DNA of 64,000 nucleotides from JAMCRM01 sp035561075 (GCA_035561075.1 DATMYF010000013.1:67568-131567); one strand, 5' to 3'. Counted from the stretch's first letter, positions 41,602-50,792 are shown. Notes: a model not told the origin generated them from the letters alone. Numbers and translations: made by a program.

Positions 41602-42736
41602 CTCGAGTCCTTTCCCTACCGGCCGTATTGATGCGCGCGGCCTCCGCAGTTTTCCGGTACTTCTCCCGCAACATGCGGCGCCACGTACCGGGGGTTTGTC
41701 CGGCGGCCGCGGCATCCTTCACCAGTTGCTGTTCCGCCAACACGAGGCCGGGCCAGGGTTGCCCGCCCAGGGCGGTCAGGAAGTCCCCACCGTAGCCGAA
41801 GCCGAACAGCGCCACGGCCGGGATCGGCTCCTGGTATCCGTCTCGGAGGCCCAGTTCCCGAAACGGAAAACTGGCCGCCCAGTCGGTGTGATACCCGAGC
41901 AGCATGTTCCTGGGATTCACCGAGACCTGCGCGTGGGTAGCGCAGTTCGCGGCACTGATGCCATACTTGCCGCGGAGCATTTCCGTAAGCAGCTTCGCCG
42001 CGTTGGCCTGTGCCGCCGTCCAGGACGGAACGGCCTTCTCGGTCTGCGCCTCGAAGGAGACGGCCAGGAAGCTGTTGTTGAGATCGAGGTACGTCAGTTG
42101 CTCGTCGGCCCAGACAGAGTGGCCGGCGTGGTAAGCGACATCGCTCTCCACCACCAGGCGGAAAACGCGGCCGAAACGGTCGATCACGAAATGGTACAGC
42201 TCGCGCCCCCGGACATACGACAGAATGCCGGTGCCGGCCTCCTTGATGGCGTTATTGTGATCCGCGTTGAACGGTGCGAGCCAGCTCTCGGTGGTGTGGA
42301 AAAGGATTCCGGCGGGCGCGGTACGTTCCACCCAGGTGCCGGAAGCGCGTTGGAGCGCGCGATAGTGGCGCGGTTTGGTGGAAACCTCCAGTTGCCGCTC
42401 TATCCGCAGGCCGTTGCTGTAAAATTCCGATCCGGCTCGTTCCTCCACCAGCCAGACCTTGGCGACAGCGGCGCTGGGCGAAGATACGGCGGGCGCGGCG
42501 GCGGCCACTTTCAGCGGTTCCGGCGGGGACCCCACACCGTTGTACGCCGCAAACGGCAGCCCGAGTGCCAACAGCGCAAAACTGGCAGCCTTCAGGGGCA
42601 TGCGCCAACGCCTGGGTTCGGGAGTCGAATTCAATTCCCGGCGAAGGAAACGCAGCTTTTCCGCGGGATCGGTGATCGCGCAGGCCCGTTTTTCGAGCTC
42701 TCGCACAAATCGGCCCCGGACTGGAAGGCGTGTCAT
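41591..42736 (-). CDS. Membrane-anchored N-acetylmuramoyl-L-alanine amidase (Amidase_2-like)
   Basis: A 381-residue envelope protein. A cytosolic N terminus of about 45 charged residues precedes a single membrane helix (MPLKAASFALLALGLPFAAYNGV), so the catalytic part is outside the membrane. The amidase region has GILFHTTES (first zinc His), ELYHFVIDRFGRVFRLV, VAYHAGHSVW, and NCATHAQVSVNP followed by GYHTDWAASFP, resembling the zinc ligands and proton-relay positions of Amidase_2/PGRP enzymes that cut the muramyl-alanine bond. The cytosolic tail could contact the actin-like ATPase encoded directly downstream; this is inference. Confidence 0.8.
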   Translation of the reverse strand: MTRLPVRGRFVRELEKRACAITDPAEKLRFLRRELNSTPEPRRWRMPLKAASFALLALGLPFAAYNGVGSPPEPLKVAAAAPAVSSPSAAVAKVWLVEERAGSEFYSNGLRIERQLEVSTKPRHYRALQRASGTWVERTAPAGILFHTTESWLAPFNADHNNAIKEAGTGILSYVRGRELYHFVIDRFGRVFRLVVESDVAYHAGHSVWADEQLTYLDLNNSFLAVSFEAQTEKAVPSWTAAQANAAKLLTEMLRGKYGISAANCATHAQVSVNPRNMLLGYHTDWAASFPFRELGLRDGYQEPIPAVALFGFGYGGDFLTALGGQPWPGLVLAEQQLVKDAAAAGQTPGTWRRMLREKYRKTAEAARINTAGRERTRDES

Positions 42737-42839
42737 TTATTACAACCAGAACGAATACACAAATAATACAGGATGGCGGGCTAAGCATCAAGCTGGCGGC
42801 AGTTAGCGGACGGCCGTTATCGAAGGTAAAACGGGGATG

Positions 42840-44045
42840 TTATACCGCCCACTCCTTCTTCCAGGCGATGCGCGACTCGGTCCGGTAGGCTTCGAGCGCC
42901 ATGAAGCATGCCATTGCGGAGTAGTAGCCCTCCACCTCGTTGGCCACAGGTGCCTGGCGCGTCCGGATGCATTCGAGCCAGTTGGCGATCATGGGCCCGG
43001 CGTTGATGCGCGGGTCGCCGGGACCTTTCTCGGCGGGTGCCTTGCTCACGGCGGTGTTAGGGACGTACTCCCAGCCGATGTCCTGGACATAGCGCTCCGC
43101 CATCACAGTGCCACCCGTACCGCGTAGCTCGACGCCCGCGGTGGTCCGGACACCGGGAGCCGTGAGCACCTCGGCGGCGAAGGTGACGGTGACCTCCTCC
43201 GGGTAGTCCAGGATGAAGCTCACCACGTCGGGGGTGTCGCGGCCGTCCTTGTAGTGGTAAATGCCGCCTCCGCACACCGCCGCCCTGGGGTTGTGAAGCT
43301 TCAGCAGGTGGTGCGCGGAATCGACCACGTGGATCCCGATCCCCATGATCATGCCGCCGTCGTAATGCAGCCATTTATAGGGGCTGAAGTAGACATCGGG
43401 ATTCCAGGCGACTTTCGGACCGGGGCCAAGCCAGCGGTCCCAATCGAGGCCCTCCGGCTTCCGGCCCATGCCCTCGGGCGGCTTCTGGATGTAGCCGCGA
43501 TTGGACGTGTACCAGGTGCGCGCCATCCCCACCTTGCCGATGACGCCCGAATCGACGTACTTCTGCTTGATTGTAAGGAACTGCGGCAGCCCGCGGCCCT
43601 GCATCCCCACCTGCACGATGCGCTTATTCCGGCGGGCGGCATTCACCACGGCCTGGCCGTCGCGCGGTGTGTGGACCATGGGCTTTTCCACGTAGACGTC
43701 CTTGCCGGCGTTGCAGGCGTCCACCGTGATGGGGCCGTGCCAGTGGTCAGGGGTGGCCACGATGACGGCGTCAATATCCTTGTGGTCGAGCACGCGGCGA
43801 TGGTCGCCGTACTGTTTAACGGACCCGCCGGCGATGGTGGCGGCGGCATCGCGGCGGACGTTGTAGACGTCGCAGACCGCAACAATATCCACATCTCCGG
43901 TGCGGTTCAACTCTTTCATGAGATATTGGCCGCGGCCGCCGTTGCCGATGACCCCCACCCGGAGACGGTCGTTGGCTCCGGATACACGGGCCGCCGATGC
44001 CGCCGTGGCTGCGGCTGCCAGAAAAGTTCTCCGCGATGCTTGCAT
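42840..44045 (-). CDS. Tat-exported Gfo/Idh/MocA-family oxidoreductase
   Basis: A 401-residue NAD(P)-dependent oxidoreductase with a twin-arginine signal (SRRTFLAAAATAASAARVSGA). The Rossmann motif is VGVIGNGGRG, the substrate/cofactor Lys motif is VEKP, and the C-terminal alpha/beta domain has GGMIMGIGIHVVDSAHHLL with the usual catalytic-type His. The family acts on sugars, inositols and related polyols. Export by Tat fits a folded, cofactor-loaded enzyme. AGGAG lies upstream of ATG 44045. It follows msrQ on the same strand with a 25-base gap, so it could be transcribed with msrPQ, but a functional link is not evident. Confidence 0.9.
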   Translation of the reverse strand: MQASRRTFLAAAATAASAARVSGANDRLRVGVIGNGGRGQYLMKELNRTGDVDIVAVCDVYNVRRDAAATIAGGSVKQYGDHRRVLDHKDIDAVIVATPDHWHGPITVDACNAGKDVYVEKPMVHTPRDGQAVVNAARRNKRIVQVGMQGRGLPQFLTIKQKYVDSGVIGKVGMARTWYTSNRGYIQKPPEGMGRKPEGLDWDRWLGPGPKVAWNPDVYFSPYKWLHYDGGMIMGIGIHVVDSAHHLLKLHNPRAAVCGGGIYHYKDGRDTPDVVSFILDYPEEVTVTFAAEVLTAPGVRTTAGVELRGTGGTVMAERYVQDIGWEYVPNTAVSKAPAEKGPGDPRINAGPMIANWLECIRTRQAPVANEVEGYYSAMACFMALEAYRTESRIAWKKEWAV

Positions 44046-44070
44046 GACGGGCTCCTGTCGGGGAACCAGT

Positions 44071-44694
44071 CTACCGCCGCACGACGCGGTACGCCAGCAG
44101 CAGGGTGAGAATGGCGCCATAGAGCGCCGGCATCCGGATGTCGGATTTGACGAGCCACCAGTAGTGCACCACCCCAAGCGCGGCGGTGCCATAGATCAGG
44201 CGGTGCAGCAGGCGCCAGCGCCGTCCTCCCAGACGCCGGATCCAGCCTGCGGTGGAAGTGACCGCCAGGGGCACCAGCAGGACGAAACCCGCGAACCCGG
44301 CGGTGATGAACGGCCTCTTGGCCACGTCTTTCACGATGGAGCCCCAGTCGAAGAACTGGTCGAGCCACACATACGTGAGCAGGTGCAGGCAGCCGTAGAA
44401 GAAGGCGAAAAGTCCCAACATGCGGCGGAACCGGATCAATTCCGGCAGCCGCAGCACTTCCCGCAGAGGCGTGACGGCCAGGGTGACCAGCAACAGCCGC
44501 AGGGTCCAATCTCCCGTGGCATGCGTAACGGCCTCGATCGGATTGGCCCCAAGGCGGCCGGCGAGGCCCCGCCAAACGAGCGCAGCCACCGGCGCGAGCG
44601 CCAGCAGGAACACCACGACCTTCGCCGGCGTCACCCAGCGAGTGGAGCGGGTTTTAGGCCTCTCAATAGTTTTTGCGGAGGTCCAACCCTGCAT
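44071..44694 (-). CDS. msrQ: MsrQ haem-binding membrane subunit of methionine sulfoxide reductase
   Basis: A 207-residue membrane protein with about five or six helices of the ferric-reductase/YedZ family. His residues in GCLHLLTYV, RLLHRLIYG and GVVHYWWLV are placed to bind haem. It feeds electrons from the membrane to MsrP, which repairs oxidised methionine in periplasmic proteins. The start overlaps the msrP end by 32 bases. Confidence 0.93.
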   Translation of the reverse strand: MQGWTSAKTIERPKTRSTRWVTPAKVVVFLLALAPVAALVWRGLAGRLGANPIEAVTHATGDWTLRLLLVTLAVTPLREVLRLPELIRFRRMLGLFAFFYGCLHLLTYVWLDQFFDWGSIVKDVAKRPFITAGFAGFVLLVPLAVTSTAGWIRRLGGRRWRLLHRLIYGTAALGVVHYWWLVKSDIRMPALYGAILTLLLAYRVVRR

Positions 44695-45583
44695 ACAGCC
44701 TCGCCACCTGCTCCCCGTAGCCGTTGAACATGAGGGTTTCGCGCTTGAAGAATTCGCCCAGGCGGCGTTCCTTGGCCTGGCTCCAGCGCGGGTGATCCAC
44801 CTGCGGATTCACGTTGGAGTAGAAGCCGTATTCCTGCGGGTTGGAGATGTTCCAAGTCGTGGGCGGACGCTTCTCGACAAGGCGAATCCGCACGATGGAC
44901 TTGATGCTCTTGAAGCCGTACTTCCAGGGAACCACCAGCCGCACTGGAGCGCCGTTCTGGTTGGGCAGGACCTCCCCGTAAATCCCCACCGAGAGGATCG
45001 CCAGGGGGTGCATGGCCTCGTCCATCCGGAGGCCCTCGACGTAGGGCAGGTTGATACCGGCGAAGCGCCCCTGCGGCATCTGGTTGCGGTCGTAGAAAGT
45101 CTGGAAGGCCACATACTGCGCCTTGGAGGTGGGCTCCACGCGATCGAGCAGGGCTTTCAAGGGGAAGCCGATCCACGGCACCACGATGGACCATCCCTCG
45201 ACGCACCGCATCCGGTAGACGCGCTCTTCGGGCGGCGCGAGCTTCAGGACTTCGTCGATATCGAAGGTACGGGGCTTGGCTGCGGCGCCCTCCACCGTGA
45301 TGGTCCAGGGACGTGTGCGGAAGTCTTTGGCCAGTTTGGAGGGCTGAGCCTTATCTGTGCCGAACTCGTAGAAGTTGTTGTACGTCGTGGTGACTTCGTA
45401 CGGCGTGACCTTCTCCCCGGTGGTACTCAGAGGGCTCTTCCGGATGCCCTCCAATTTCGTTGCGGCGCTTGCGGGCAGCAGCGCGCCCAAGCCGGCGGCC
45501 GCCAGGAAGCGTCGGCGGTTCAGGTAGACGCTTTTCGGCGCGACTTCGGAATAGCGGATCGGCGGAGGCCGTCGGATCAGCAT
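44663..45583 (-). CDS. msrP: MsrP periplasmic molybdopterin methionine sulfoxide reductase
   Basis: A 306-residue molybdoenzyme of the YedY/sulfite-oxidase fold. The twin-arginine signal NRRRFLAAAGLGALLPASA exports it folded. The molybdenum-ligand Cys is in YRMRCVEGWS. FQTFYDRNQMP and VPWKYGFKSIKSI are family blocks, and the length is normal. ATG 45583 has GGAGGG five bases upstream. With MsrQ it repairs methionine sulfoxide in the envelope. It is divergent from pgm. Confidence 0.95.
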   Translation of the reverse strand: MLIRRPPPIRYSEVAPKSVYLNRRRFLAAAGLGALLPASAATKLEGIRKSPLSTTGEKVTPYEVTTTYNNFYEFGTDKAQPSKLAKDFRTRPWTITVEGAAAKPRTFDIDEVLKLAPPEERVYRMRCVEGWSIVVPWIGFPLKALLDRVEPTSKAQYVAFQTFYDRNQMPQGRFAGINLPYVEGLRMDEAMHPLAILSVGIYGEVLPNQNGAPVRLVVPWKYGFKSIKSIVRIRLVEKRPPTTWNISNPQEYGFYSNVNPQVDHPRWSQAKERRLGEFFKRETLMFNGYGEQVARLYAGLDLRKNY

Positions 45584-45708
45584 ACACCCTCCGGTTTGTT
45601 GGATGCGGCGCCGGGCCGCTGCGACTCGCGGGGCTTCCGTGCGCCGCATAACGGCGGAGCTTAGGTGGTTGTTGTACTTGAGCCCACGCCGGTAGAGACT
45701 GGAAGGTT

Positions 45709-47376
45709 ATGGATTTACATCCCTTAGCCGGCCACCCGGCGGACGCCTCCATGCTGGTGAATATACCCCGGCTCGTCACCGCGTATTACACCGAGCACCC
45801 CGACCCCGGGCTTCGCTCGCAACGGGTGAGTTTCGGCACCTCCGGGCACAGGGGAACGGCGTTCGACGGGTCTTTCAATGAAGCCCACATCCTGGCGATC
45901 ACGCAGGCGATCTGCGACTACCGTGCGACGAACGGCGCCACTGGGCCGCTGTTCCTGGCCAAGGATACGCACGCGCTCTCCGAACCCGCCTTCGCCAGCG
46001 CGCTCGAGGTGCTGGCGGCCAATGGAATCGAGGTCATGATCGACCAGGATCTGGGCTACACCCCCACTCCGGCGCTCTCCTGCGCGATTCTGGCTTACAA
46101 CCGCGGGCGGCAGGCGAATCTTTCGGACGGCATCGTGATCACGCCATCGCACAACCCACCCCGGGATGGCGGCTTCAAGTACAATCCGCCCCACGGAGGG
46201 CCGGCCGACAGCACGGCTACCCGCTGGATCGAGGACCGTGCCAACGAACTGCTGGCCGGCGGGCTCGCGGGCGTCAGGCGCCAGCACTACCCGCAGGCCC
46301 TGGCGGCCTCTACCACCCACCGGCACGATTTCATCTCGGCTTACGTGGGAGACCTCGGCTCCGTGATCGATCTGGAAGCCGTCCGGGGCGGCGGGCTGAA
46401 GCTTGCGGTGGACCCGCTGGGCGGTGCAGGGGTGGCCTACTGGGGCCGCATCGCGGAGCACTACGGCTTCGCTCTTTCGGTTTTGAACGAGACCGTGGAC
46501 CCGACCTTCCGGTTCATGTCCGTCGATTGGGACGGCAAGATCCGGATGGACTGCTCCTCGCCCTACGCCATGGCCGGACTGATCGGCCTGAAGGACCGCT
46601 ACGATGTAGCGTTCGCCTGCGATACGGATCACGACCGGCACGGCATAGTCACCCGCAGCGCCGGGTTGCTCAATCCGAACCACTACCTGGCCGTCGCGAT
46701 CTCGTACCTCTTCCAGAACCGTCCGCGCTGGCGTGCGGATGCGGGCATCGGGAAGACGCTGGTGAGCAGCAGCATCATCGATCGCATCGCCAATGGGATG
46801 AACCGCCGGCTGGTGGAGGTTCCGGTAGGATTCAAATGGTTCGTGGACGGGCTGCTCGACGGCACCCTGGGCTTCGCCGGGGAGGAGAGCGCCGGAGCCA
46901 CCTTCCTGCGGCGCGACGGCACCGTGTGGAGCACCGATAAAGACGGCATCATCATGGGCCTTTTGGCCGCCGAAATCATGGCCCGCACGGGCAAGGACCC
47001 GGGCGAGCACTACCGCGCCCTCACCGCGCAATTCGGGGCTCCGGTCTACGAGCGTACCGATGCCCCGGCGACTCCGGAGCAGAAGGCCATCCTGCAACTA
47101 CTGTCGCCCGAGCAGGTGTCCGCGGGCGAATTGGCCGGCGATCCCATCGAGGCCATGCTGACCACCGCGCCAGGGAACGGCAGCCCCATCGGGGGACTTA
47201 AAGTGACGACCGCACGCGGGTGGTTCGCGGCACGGCCCTCCGGCACCGAAAACGTCTACAAGATCTACGCCGAGAGCTTCGTGGGGCAGGACCATCTGGA
47301 GCGTATTCAATCGGAAGCCCGGGAAATTGTTTCCCAAGCCCTCGCCACGGCGCAGGCGCAAAGGGTGGCGCAGTGA
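45709..47376 (+). CDS. pgm: Phosphoglucomutase (alpha-D-phosphohexomutase family)
   Basis: A 555-residue cytosolic enzyme interconverting glucose-1-phosphate and glucose-6-phosphate. Motifs: VSFGTSGHRG, the phosphoserine loop TPSHNPP, the metal loop DTDHDRHG, the sugar loop GEESAG and the phosphate-binding RPSGTENVYKIYAESF. The size and the GTSGHRG N-terminal form match Pgm rather than the shorter PMM/PGM or GlmM. GGAAGG lies just before ATG 45709. Its stop overlaps the next gene start by 4 bases. Confidence 0.96.
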   Translation: MDLHPLAGHPADASMLVNIPRLVTAYYTEHPDPGLRSQRVSFGTSGHRGTAFDGSFNEAHILAITQAICDYRATNGATGPLFLAKDTHALSEPAFASALEVLAANGIEVMIDQDLGYTPTPALSCAILAYNRGRQANLSDGIVITPSHNPPRDGGFKYNPPHGGPADSTATRWIEDRANELLAGGLAGVRRQHYPQALAASTTHRHDFISAYVGDLGSVIDLEAVRGGGLKLAVDPLGGAGVAYWGRIAEHYGFALSVLNETVDPTFRFMSVDWDGKIRMDCSSPYAMAGLIGLKDRYDVAFACDTDHDRHGIVTRSAGLLNPNHYLAVAISYLFQNRPRWRADAGIGKTLVSSSIIDRIANGMNRRLVEVPVGFKWFVDGLLDGTLGFAGEESAGATFLRRDGTVWSTDKDGIIMGLLAAEIMARTGKDPGEHYRALTAQFGAPVYERTDAPATPEQKAILQLLSPEQVSAGELAGDPIEAMLTTAPGNGSPIGGLKVTTARGWFAARPSGTENVYKIYAESFVGQDHLERIQSEAREIVSQALATAQAQRVAQ

Positions 47377-48086
47377 CGGAACAGGTGCGGGCGGGTCTGC
47401 GCCGCCTGGCGAACCCGGCCAAAGCCGCCGCCCTCCAGCGTTTCTTCAAGACCGGCAAGGGGCAGTACGGCGAGGGGGACGTGTTCCTCGGGGTCATGGT
47501 GCCGGACCAGCGGCGTGTGGCGCGGGAGTGCTCGGCGCTCGGCCTGGACGGCGCGGCGGAACTGCTGGCGAGCCCCATTCACGAAGAGCGCCTCACGGCA
47601 CTGCTCATCCTGGTGAACCAGTTCGCTAAGGCAGCGCCGCCGGAGCGCAAGCGCATCTACGATTTCTACCTGCGGCACCGGGGGCGAGTCAACAACTGGG
47701 ACCTGGTGGACCTTTCCGCGCCGCAGATTGTGGGGCCGTGCGCGACGCTGGCAGTGCTCGAAAAGCTGGCGCGGTCGCGCACGTTATGGGACCGCCGCAT
47801 CGGCATGGTGGCGACGTTCTATGGCATCCGGGAAGGCGAGCCCGCGGCGGCGCTGCGGATTGCGGAAATACTGGTCGAGGACGAGCACGACCTGATCCAC
47901 AAAGCCGCCGGATGGATGCTGCGGGAAGTGGGGAAGCGCTGCGGCGCCGCCCCGCTCGAAGGCTTCCTCGACCGCCACGCGGACCACATGCCCCGCACCA
48001 TGCTCCGGTACGCCATCGAGCGCATGCCGGAGGAGCAGCGGCGCGTGTATCTGGGGGCTGGCGCTAGCGCTCGCAGAGTACCGTGA
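47373..48086 (+). CDS. AlkD-like DNA alkylation repair protein
   Basis: A 237-residue all-helical HEAT-repeat DNA glycosylase of the AlkC/AlkD family, which removes positively charged alkylated bases such as 7-methylguanine. Recognisable blocks are YFLGV-type GDVFLGVMVPDQRRVARE, ALLILVNQF, RVNNWDLVDLSAPQIVG (the region with the active-site Asp and Trp) and HKAAGWMLREVGKR. The start is GTG 47373 in the pgm stop (GTGA). The last 23 bases overlap the convergent EgtD-like gene. Confidence 0.9.
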   Translation: MTEQVRAGLRRLANPAKAAALQRFFKTGKGQYGEGDVFLGVMVPDQRRVARECSALGLDGAAELLASPIHEERLTALLILVNQFAKAAPPERKRIYDFYLRHRGRVNNWDLVDLSAPQIVGPCATLAVLEKLARSRTLWDRRIGMVATFYGIREGEPAAALRIAEILVEDEHDLIHKAAGWMLREVGKRCGAAPLEGFLDRHADHMPRTMLRYAIERMPEEQRRVYLGAGASARRVP

Positions 48087-48993
48087 GGTAGCGCTTTTCC
48101 GGGCTGGGGTACTCCCGGACAATCCGCAGACCGGCCTGCTTCTGGATCAGCCAGCGGAAGGCGTCTTCAGTGTAGATGTACTGGAAGTTCATAGAGATCC
48201 GCTCGCCCTTTTGGACCACCACGTCTTCGCCGGCGGCGGTGCTGTGAACATCCTGGTTGGCACGGAAAACGCGCGTAATCATGTAAAGGCCGGTGCGGCG
48301 ATCGTCGCGCTTCTCCTCGAACCGGACCTCACCGTCCTGCGCAATCATGCCGGTACCGGCCAGCGGCGCGAAGACCCATGTCTTCAGGGCCGGGTGGTCC
48401 CGAATGGCGGCGCTGTCGTCGCGACGCATCTCACCGTCGATCAGCAGGCGGTCGCCCTTGGCCATGCACTGCGCAATGGCCCGGATTTCCACCAGCGGGT
48501 CGAAGCCTCCCAGCGTGCCGCCGGCCATCATGAAGAGCCGGGGAGATTCGGCCGCATCCGAGGCGAAGATCAGGTGCGGCGGGCTGGAAATGTCCGCCTT
48601 GATCCCCACGGTTTCGATGTCCTCGTCCTCGGCGCCCGCGTACGCTTGTTCGAGCAGCGCCTGACTGGAATCCACGGGGAAATACTTGGGCTCGCAGTCT
48701 TCATCGCGCATGGCGCGCATGATGGCGCGGTCTTTGATACCGTCCCCGGCCCCCAGGCTGATCAGCGGTAGGCTCTTGCCGTAGCCCCGCACCAGTTCCG
48801 GGACATCGGCGATTACCTGTTTCCACGAGCGGTTCAGGTCCACGAAATACGCCGATTCCTGGGCCAGGGCGCGCCAGGCTCGAATGCTTCGGGGCAGCCA
48901 GTAGAAACACTTCTCCGGCAAATCCCGAGCCTGCATGGATTCGATGAACTCCTGCGCGATCTCCGCTTCGGTGAGAACGACTTCGATCTTCAT
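48064..48993 (-). CDS. EgtD-type (Methyltransf_33) SAM-dependent methyltransferase
   Basis: A 309-residue methyltransferase of the histidine-specific EgtD group. SAM-binding and family blocks are LISLGAGDGIKDRAIMRAM, YFPVDSSQALLEQAY, LFMMAGGTLGGFDP and MNFQYIYTEDAFRWLIQ, with a shorter N terminus than ergothioneine EgtD. The family trimethylates histidine in ergothioneine synthesis, and distant members methylate other amines. No egtB or other ergothioneine gene is beside it, so histidine as substrate is uncertain. The fabI gene ends 9 bases upstream of its start. Confidence 0.82.
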   Translation of the reverse strand: MKIEVVLTEAEIAQEFIESMQARDLPEKCFYWLPRSIRAWRALAQESAYFVDLNRSWKQVIADVPELVRGYGKSLPLISLGAGDGIKDRAIMRAMRDEDCEPKYFPVDSSQALLEQAYAGAEDEDIETVGIKADISSPPHLIFASDAAESPRLFMMAGGTLGGFDPLVEIRAIAQCMAKGDRLLIDGEMRRDDSAAIRDHPALKTWVFAPLAGTGMIAQDGEVRFEEKRDDRRTGLYMITRVFRANQDVHSTAAGEDVVVQKGERISMNFQYIYTEDAFRWLIQKQAGLRIVREYPSPEKRYLTVLCER

Positions 48994-49002
48994 ATGCTCC
49001 GG

Positions 49003-49773
49003 CTACCAACCCATGATCTGCATGCCTGCGTCGACGAACAACAGGTTGCCCGTCACCCCGCGACCCAGATCGCTGGCGAGGAACACGGCAGTGTCCGCCA
49101 CCTCGGCGGGATCGGTGTTCCGCCGCAGGGGGGCTTTGGCGGCCACCGTATCGAGAATGGTGGAAAAATCCTTGATGGCACGGGCGGAGGCTGTCTTCAC
49201 CGGTCCCGCGGAAATGGCGTTCACCCGGATGCCGCACGGCCCCAGATCGCTGGCCAGGTAACGCACCGACGCCTCGAGCGACGCCTTGGCTACCCCCATC
49301 ACATTGTAATTCGGCACCACCCGGGTGGACCCGACATAGGTGAGGGTGGTGACGGAGCCGCCGCGTGTCATCAGGGGCGCGGCCACACGGGAAATCGCCA
49401 CCAGGGAGTAGGAACTCACCTCCTGGGCCAGCAGAAAACCGTCGCGCCCGGTCTCCAGGAACGGGCGCGACAAATCATCACGGTTGGCAAAGGCGAGGCT
49501 GTGGATCACCGCGTCCAGAGGTCTGTTCAGGGCGGCAAGCGCGCTCCCCAGGGCGTCCAACTCTTCGCCCCGGGTAACGTCGCAGGGCAGCAGCGCCGCC
49601 ACGTTCAGTCCTTCGGCCACGTCTTCGATGGCCTCCCTCTGCCGTTCGCCCTGATAGGTCAGGACCAGGGCAGCGCCTTCACGGGAGAACGCCTGGGCGA
49701 TGCCCGAGGCGAGGCTCCATCGATTGGCTATTCCGAGTATGAGGGCTAGCTTGCCCTCCAGCAGTTGCGCCAT
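49003..49773 (-). CDS. fabI: Enoyl-[acyl-carrier-protein] reductase FabI
   Basis: A 256-residue NADH-dependent enoyl-ACP reductase, the last step of each fatty-acid elongation cycle. The FabI-specific cofactor loop GIANRWSLASGIAQAF, the catalytic region TYVGSTRVVPNYNVMGVAKASLEASVRYLA (Tyr-x6-Lys, split over two Tyr) and GPVKTASARAIKDF are clear. FabI is the target of triclosan-type inhibitors. ATG 49773 is used; it begins MAQLLEGKLALILG. It lies 10 bases after the end of the exported Gfo/Idh gene. Confidence 0.95.
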   Translation of the reverse strand: MAQLLEGKLALILGIANRWSLASGIAQAFSREGAALVLTYQGERQREAIEDVAEGLNVAALLPCDVTRGEELDALGSALAALNRPLDAVIHSLAFANRDDLSRPFLETGRDGFLLAQEVSSYSLVAISRVAAPLMTRGGSVTTLTYVGSTRVVPNYNVMGVAKASLEASVRYLASDLGPCGIRVNAISAGPVKTASARAIKDFSTILDTVAAKAPLRRNTDPAEVADTAVFLASDLGRGVTGNLLFVDAGMQIMGW

Positions 49774-49783
49774 GAATCGACTA

Positions 49784-50728
49784 TTATCGCAGGCGCATGG
49801 GCTTGCCGCCTTCCGCCTTACTACGCTGGGCGGCATCCATAAAGGCGAACATCTCCAGGGTTTCCTCGTTCGGCACCGGCGATTTCCCGGTCTGGAAGAA
49901 TTTGATGATTTCGACAAGCAGCGGGCGGTATCCCGCGGCGGCCTTGGGGTTGCTCTGGACGACAGCCTTGGGGCGGAACACCACGGCGCCGTAGCCACCG
50001 TAAGGCCGCAGGGTGCGGACGGTACCGATCTTGCCGCCCTTCCACTTCCCTACCACCACGTCCGAGCCCGGGGTGGTGAACATGCTGACCTCTTCGCAAC
50101 CGGTTCCCAGGAGGGTGAACAGCATTTCGACCGGGTGGATTCCGTACCAGGAGAGTTCCAGCTTGTGGGTCGGATCCGTCGGGCCCGGGCCCCAGGTCTC
50201 GACGCCCTGGGCGTCTTCAAACTTCATGGTGGTGCCGATTTCACCGAACCTCAGGCTCGAAGAGCTGAACCACGGCACCCCGGCTTCCTTGGCCAGACGC
50301 GCGATCTCGCGGGCGTCTTCAAGGGTGGAGGCCAGCGGCTTGTCGATGAACACCGGCTTGCGCGCGGCCAGAATGGGCTTGACCTGTTCCAGGTGGACCC
50401 GGCCGTCCACGCTTTCCAGCAGTACGGCGTCCACTTTCTTGCACATGGAGGCGATGTCGCTGAACATCTCGACATTCCACTTGGTACGCAATTCTTCGGC
50501 GTACTTGTCCACGCGGCTGATGCTGGACTCCAGGTCTTTGCTGCCGCCCTTGTAAGCGGCGACGATACGCGCCCCCGGGACATTGTCGGGCGACGAGGGG
50601 TCATTCAGGATTTTGGCGAATGCCACGGCATGGGACGTATCGGTCCCCACGATGCCGAGCCGCAGGTCGGCCGCCGCCGAGCAAACGGCAAATGTCAGGA
50701 GAAATGCAAAGAGCTTCACAATGCGCAT
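49784..50728 (-). CDS. Exported Gfo/Idh/MocA-family protein
   Basis: A 314-residue protein with a Sec-type signal (IVKLFAFLLTFAVCSAAA). The Rossmann part has LGIVGTDTSHAVAFAKIL and the usual EKP motif reads DKP (FIDKPLAST), so the catalytic loop is altered. The alpha/beta domain has LELSWYGIHPVEMLFTLLG. It belongs to a subgroup of Gfo/Idh proteins often exported in this phylum. The lack of Tat signal raises the question how the cofactor would be loaded. Substrate is unknown. Confidence 0.85.
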   Translation of the reverse strand: MRIVKLFAFLLTFAVCSAAADLRLGIVGTDTSHAVAFAKILNDPSSPDNVPGARIVAAYKGGSKDLESSISRVDKYAEELRTKWNVEMFSDIASMCKKVDAVLLESVDGRVHLEQVKPILAARKPVFIDKPLASTLEDAREIARLAKEAGVPWFSSSSLRFGEIGTTMKFEDAQGVETWGPGPTDPTHKLELSWYGIHPVEMLFTLLGTGCEEVSMFTTPGSDVVVGKWKGGKIGTVRTLRPYGGYGAVVFRPKAVVQSNPKAAAGYRPLLVEIIKFFQTGKSPVPNEETLEMFAFMDAAQRSKAEGGKPMRLR

Positions 50729-50746
50729 TGTACACTGTGGATGTCA

Positions 50747-50767
50747 GGTGTTGGGTACTGGTTGTTT
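50747..50767. repeat. Degenerate copies of the GGTGTTN 7-bp repeat
   Basis: GGTGTTG, GGTACTG and GTTGTTT follow each other at 7-base steps upstream of recG. The first is identical to units of the array at 13518-13545; the others differ by 1-3 bases. Confidence 0.5.
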
Positions 50768-50792
50768 CGTACCGCAACAAAACCACACCATC

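Noticed and set aside
49783..49788. GATAAT as -10 box of fabI
   Set aside because: The bases are the end and stop codon of the upstream gene, and co-transcription explains expression equally well.
50727..50732. Minus-strand TACAAT as -10 box of the exported Gfo/Idh gene at 49784-50728
   Set aside because: It overlaps the start codon itself, so a transcript from it would lack the ATG.
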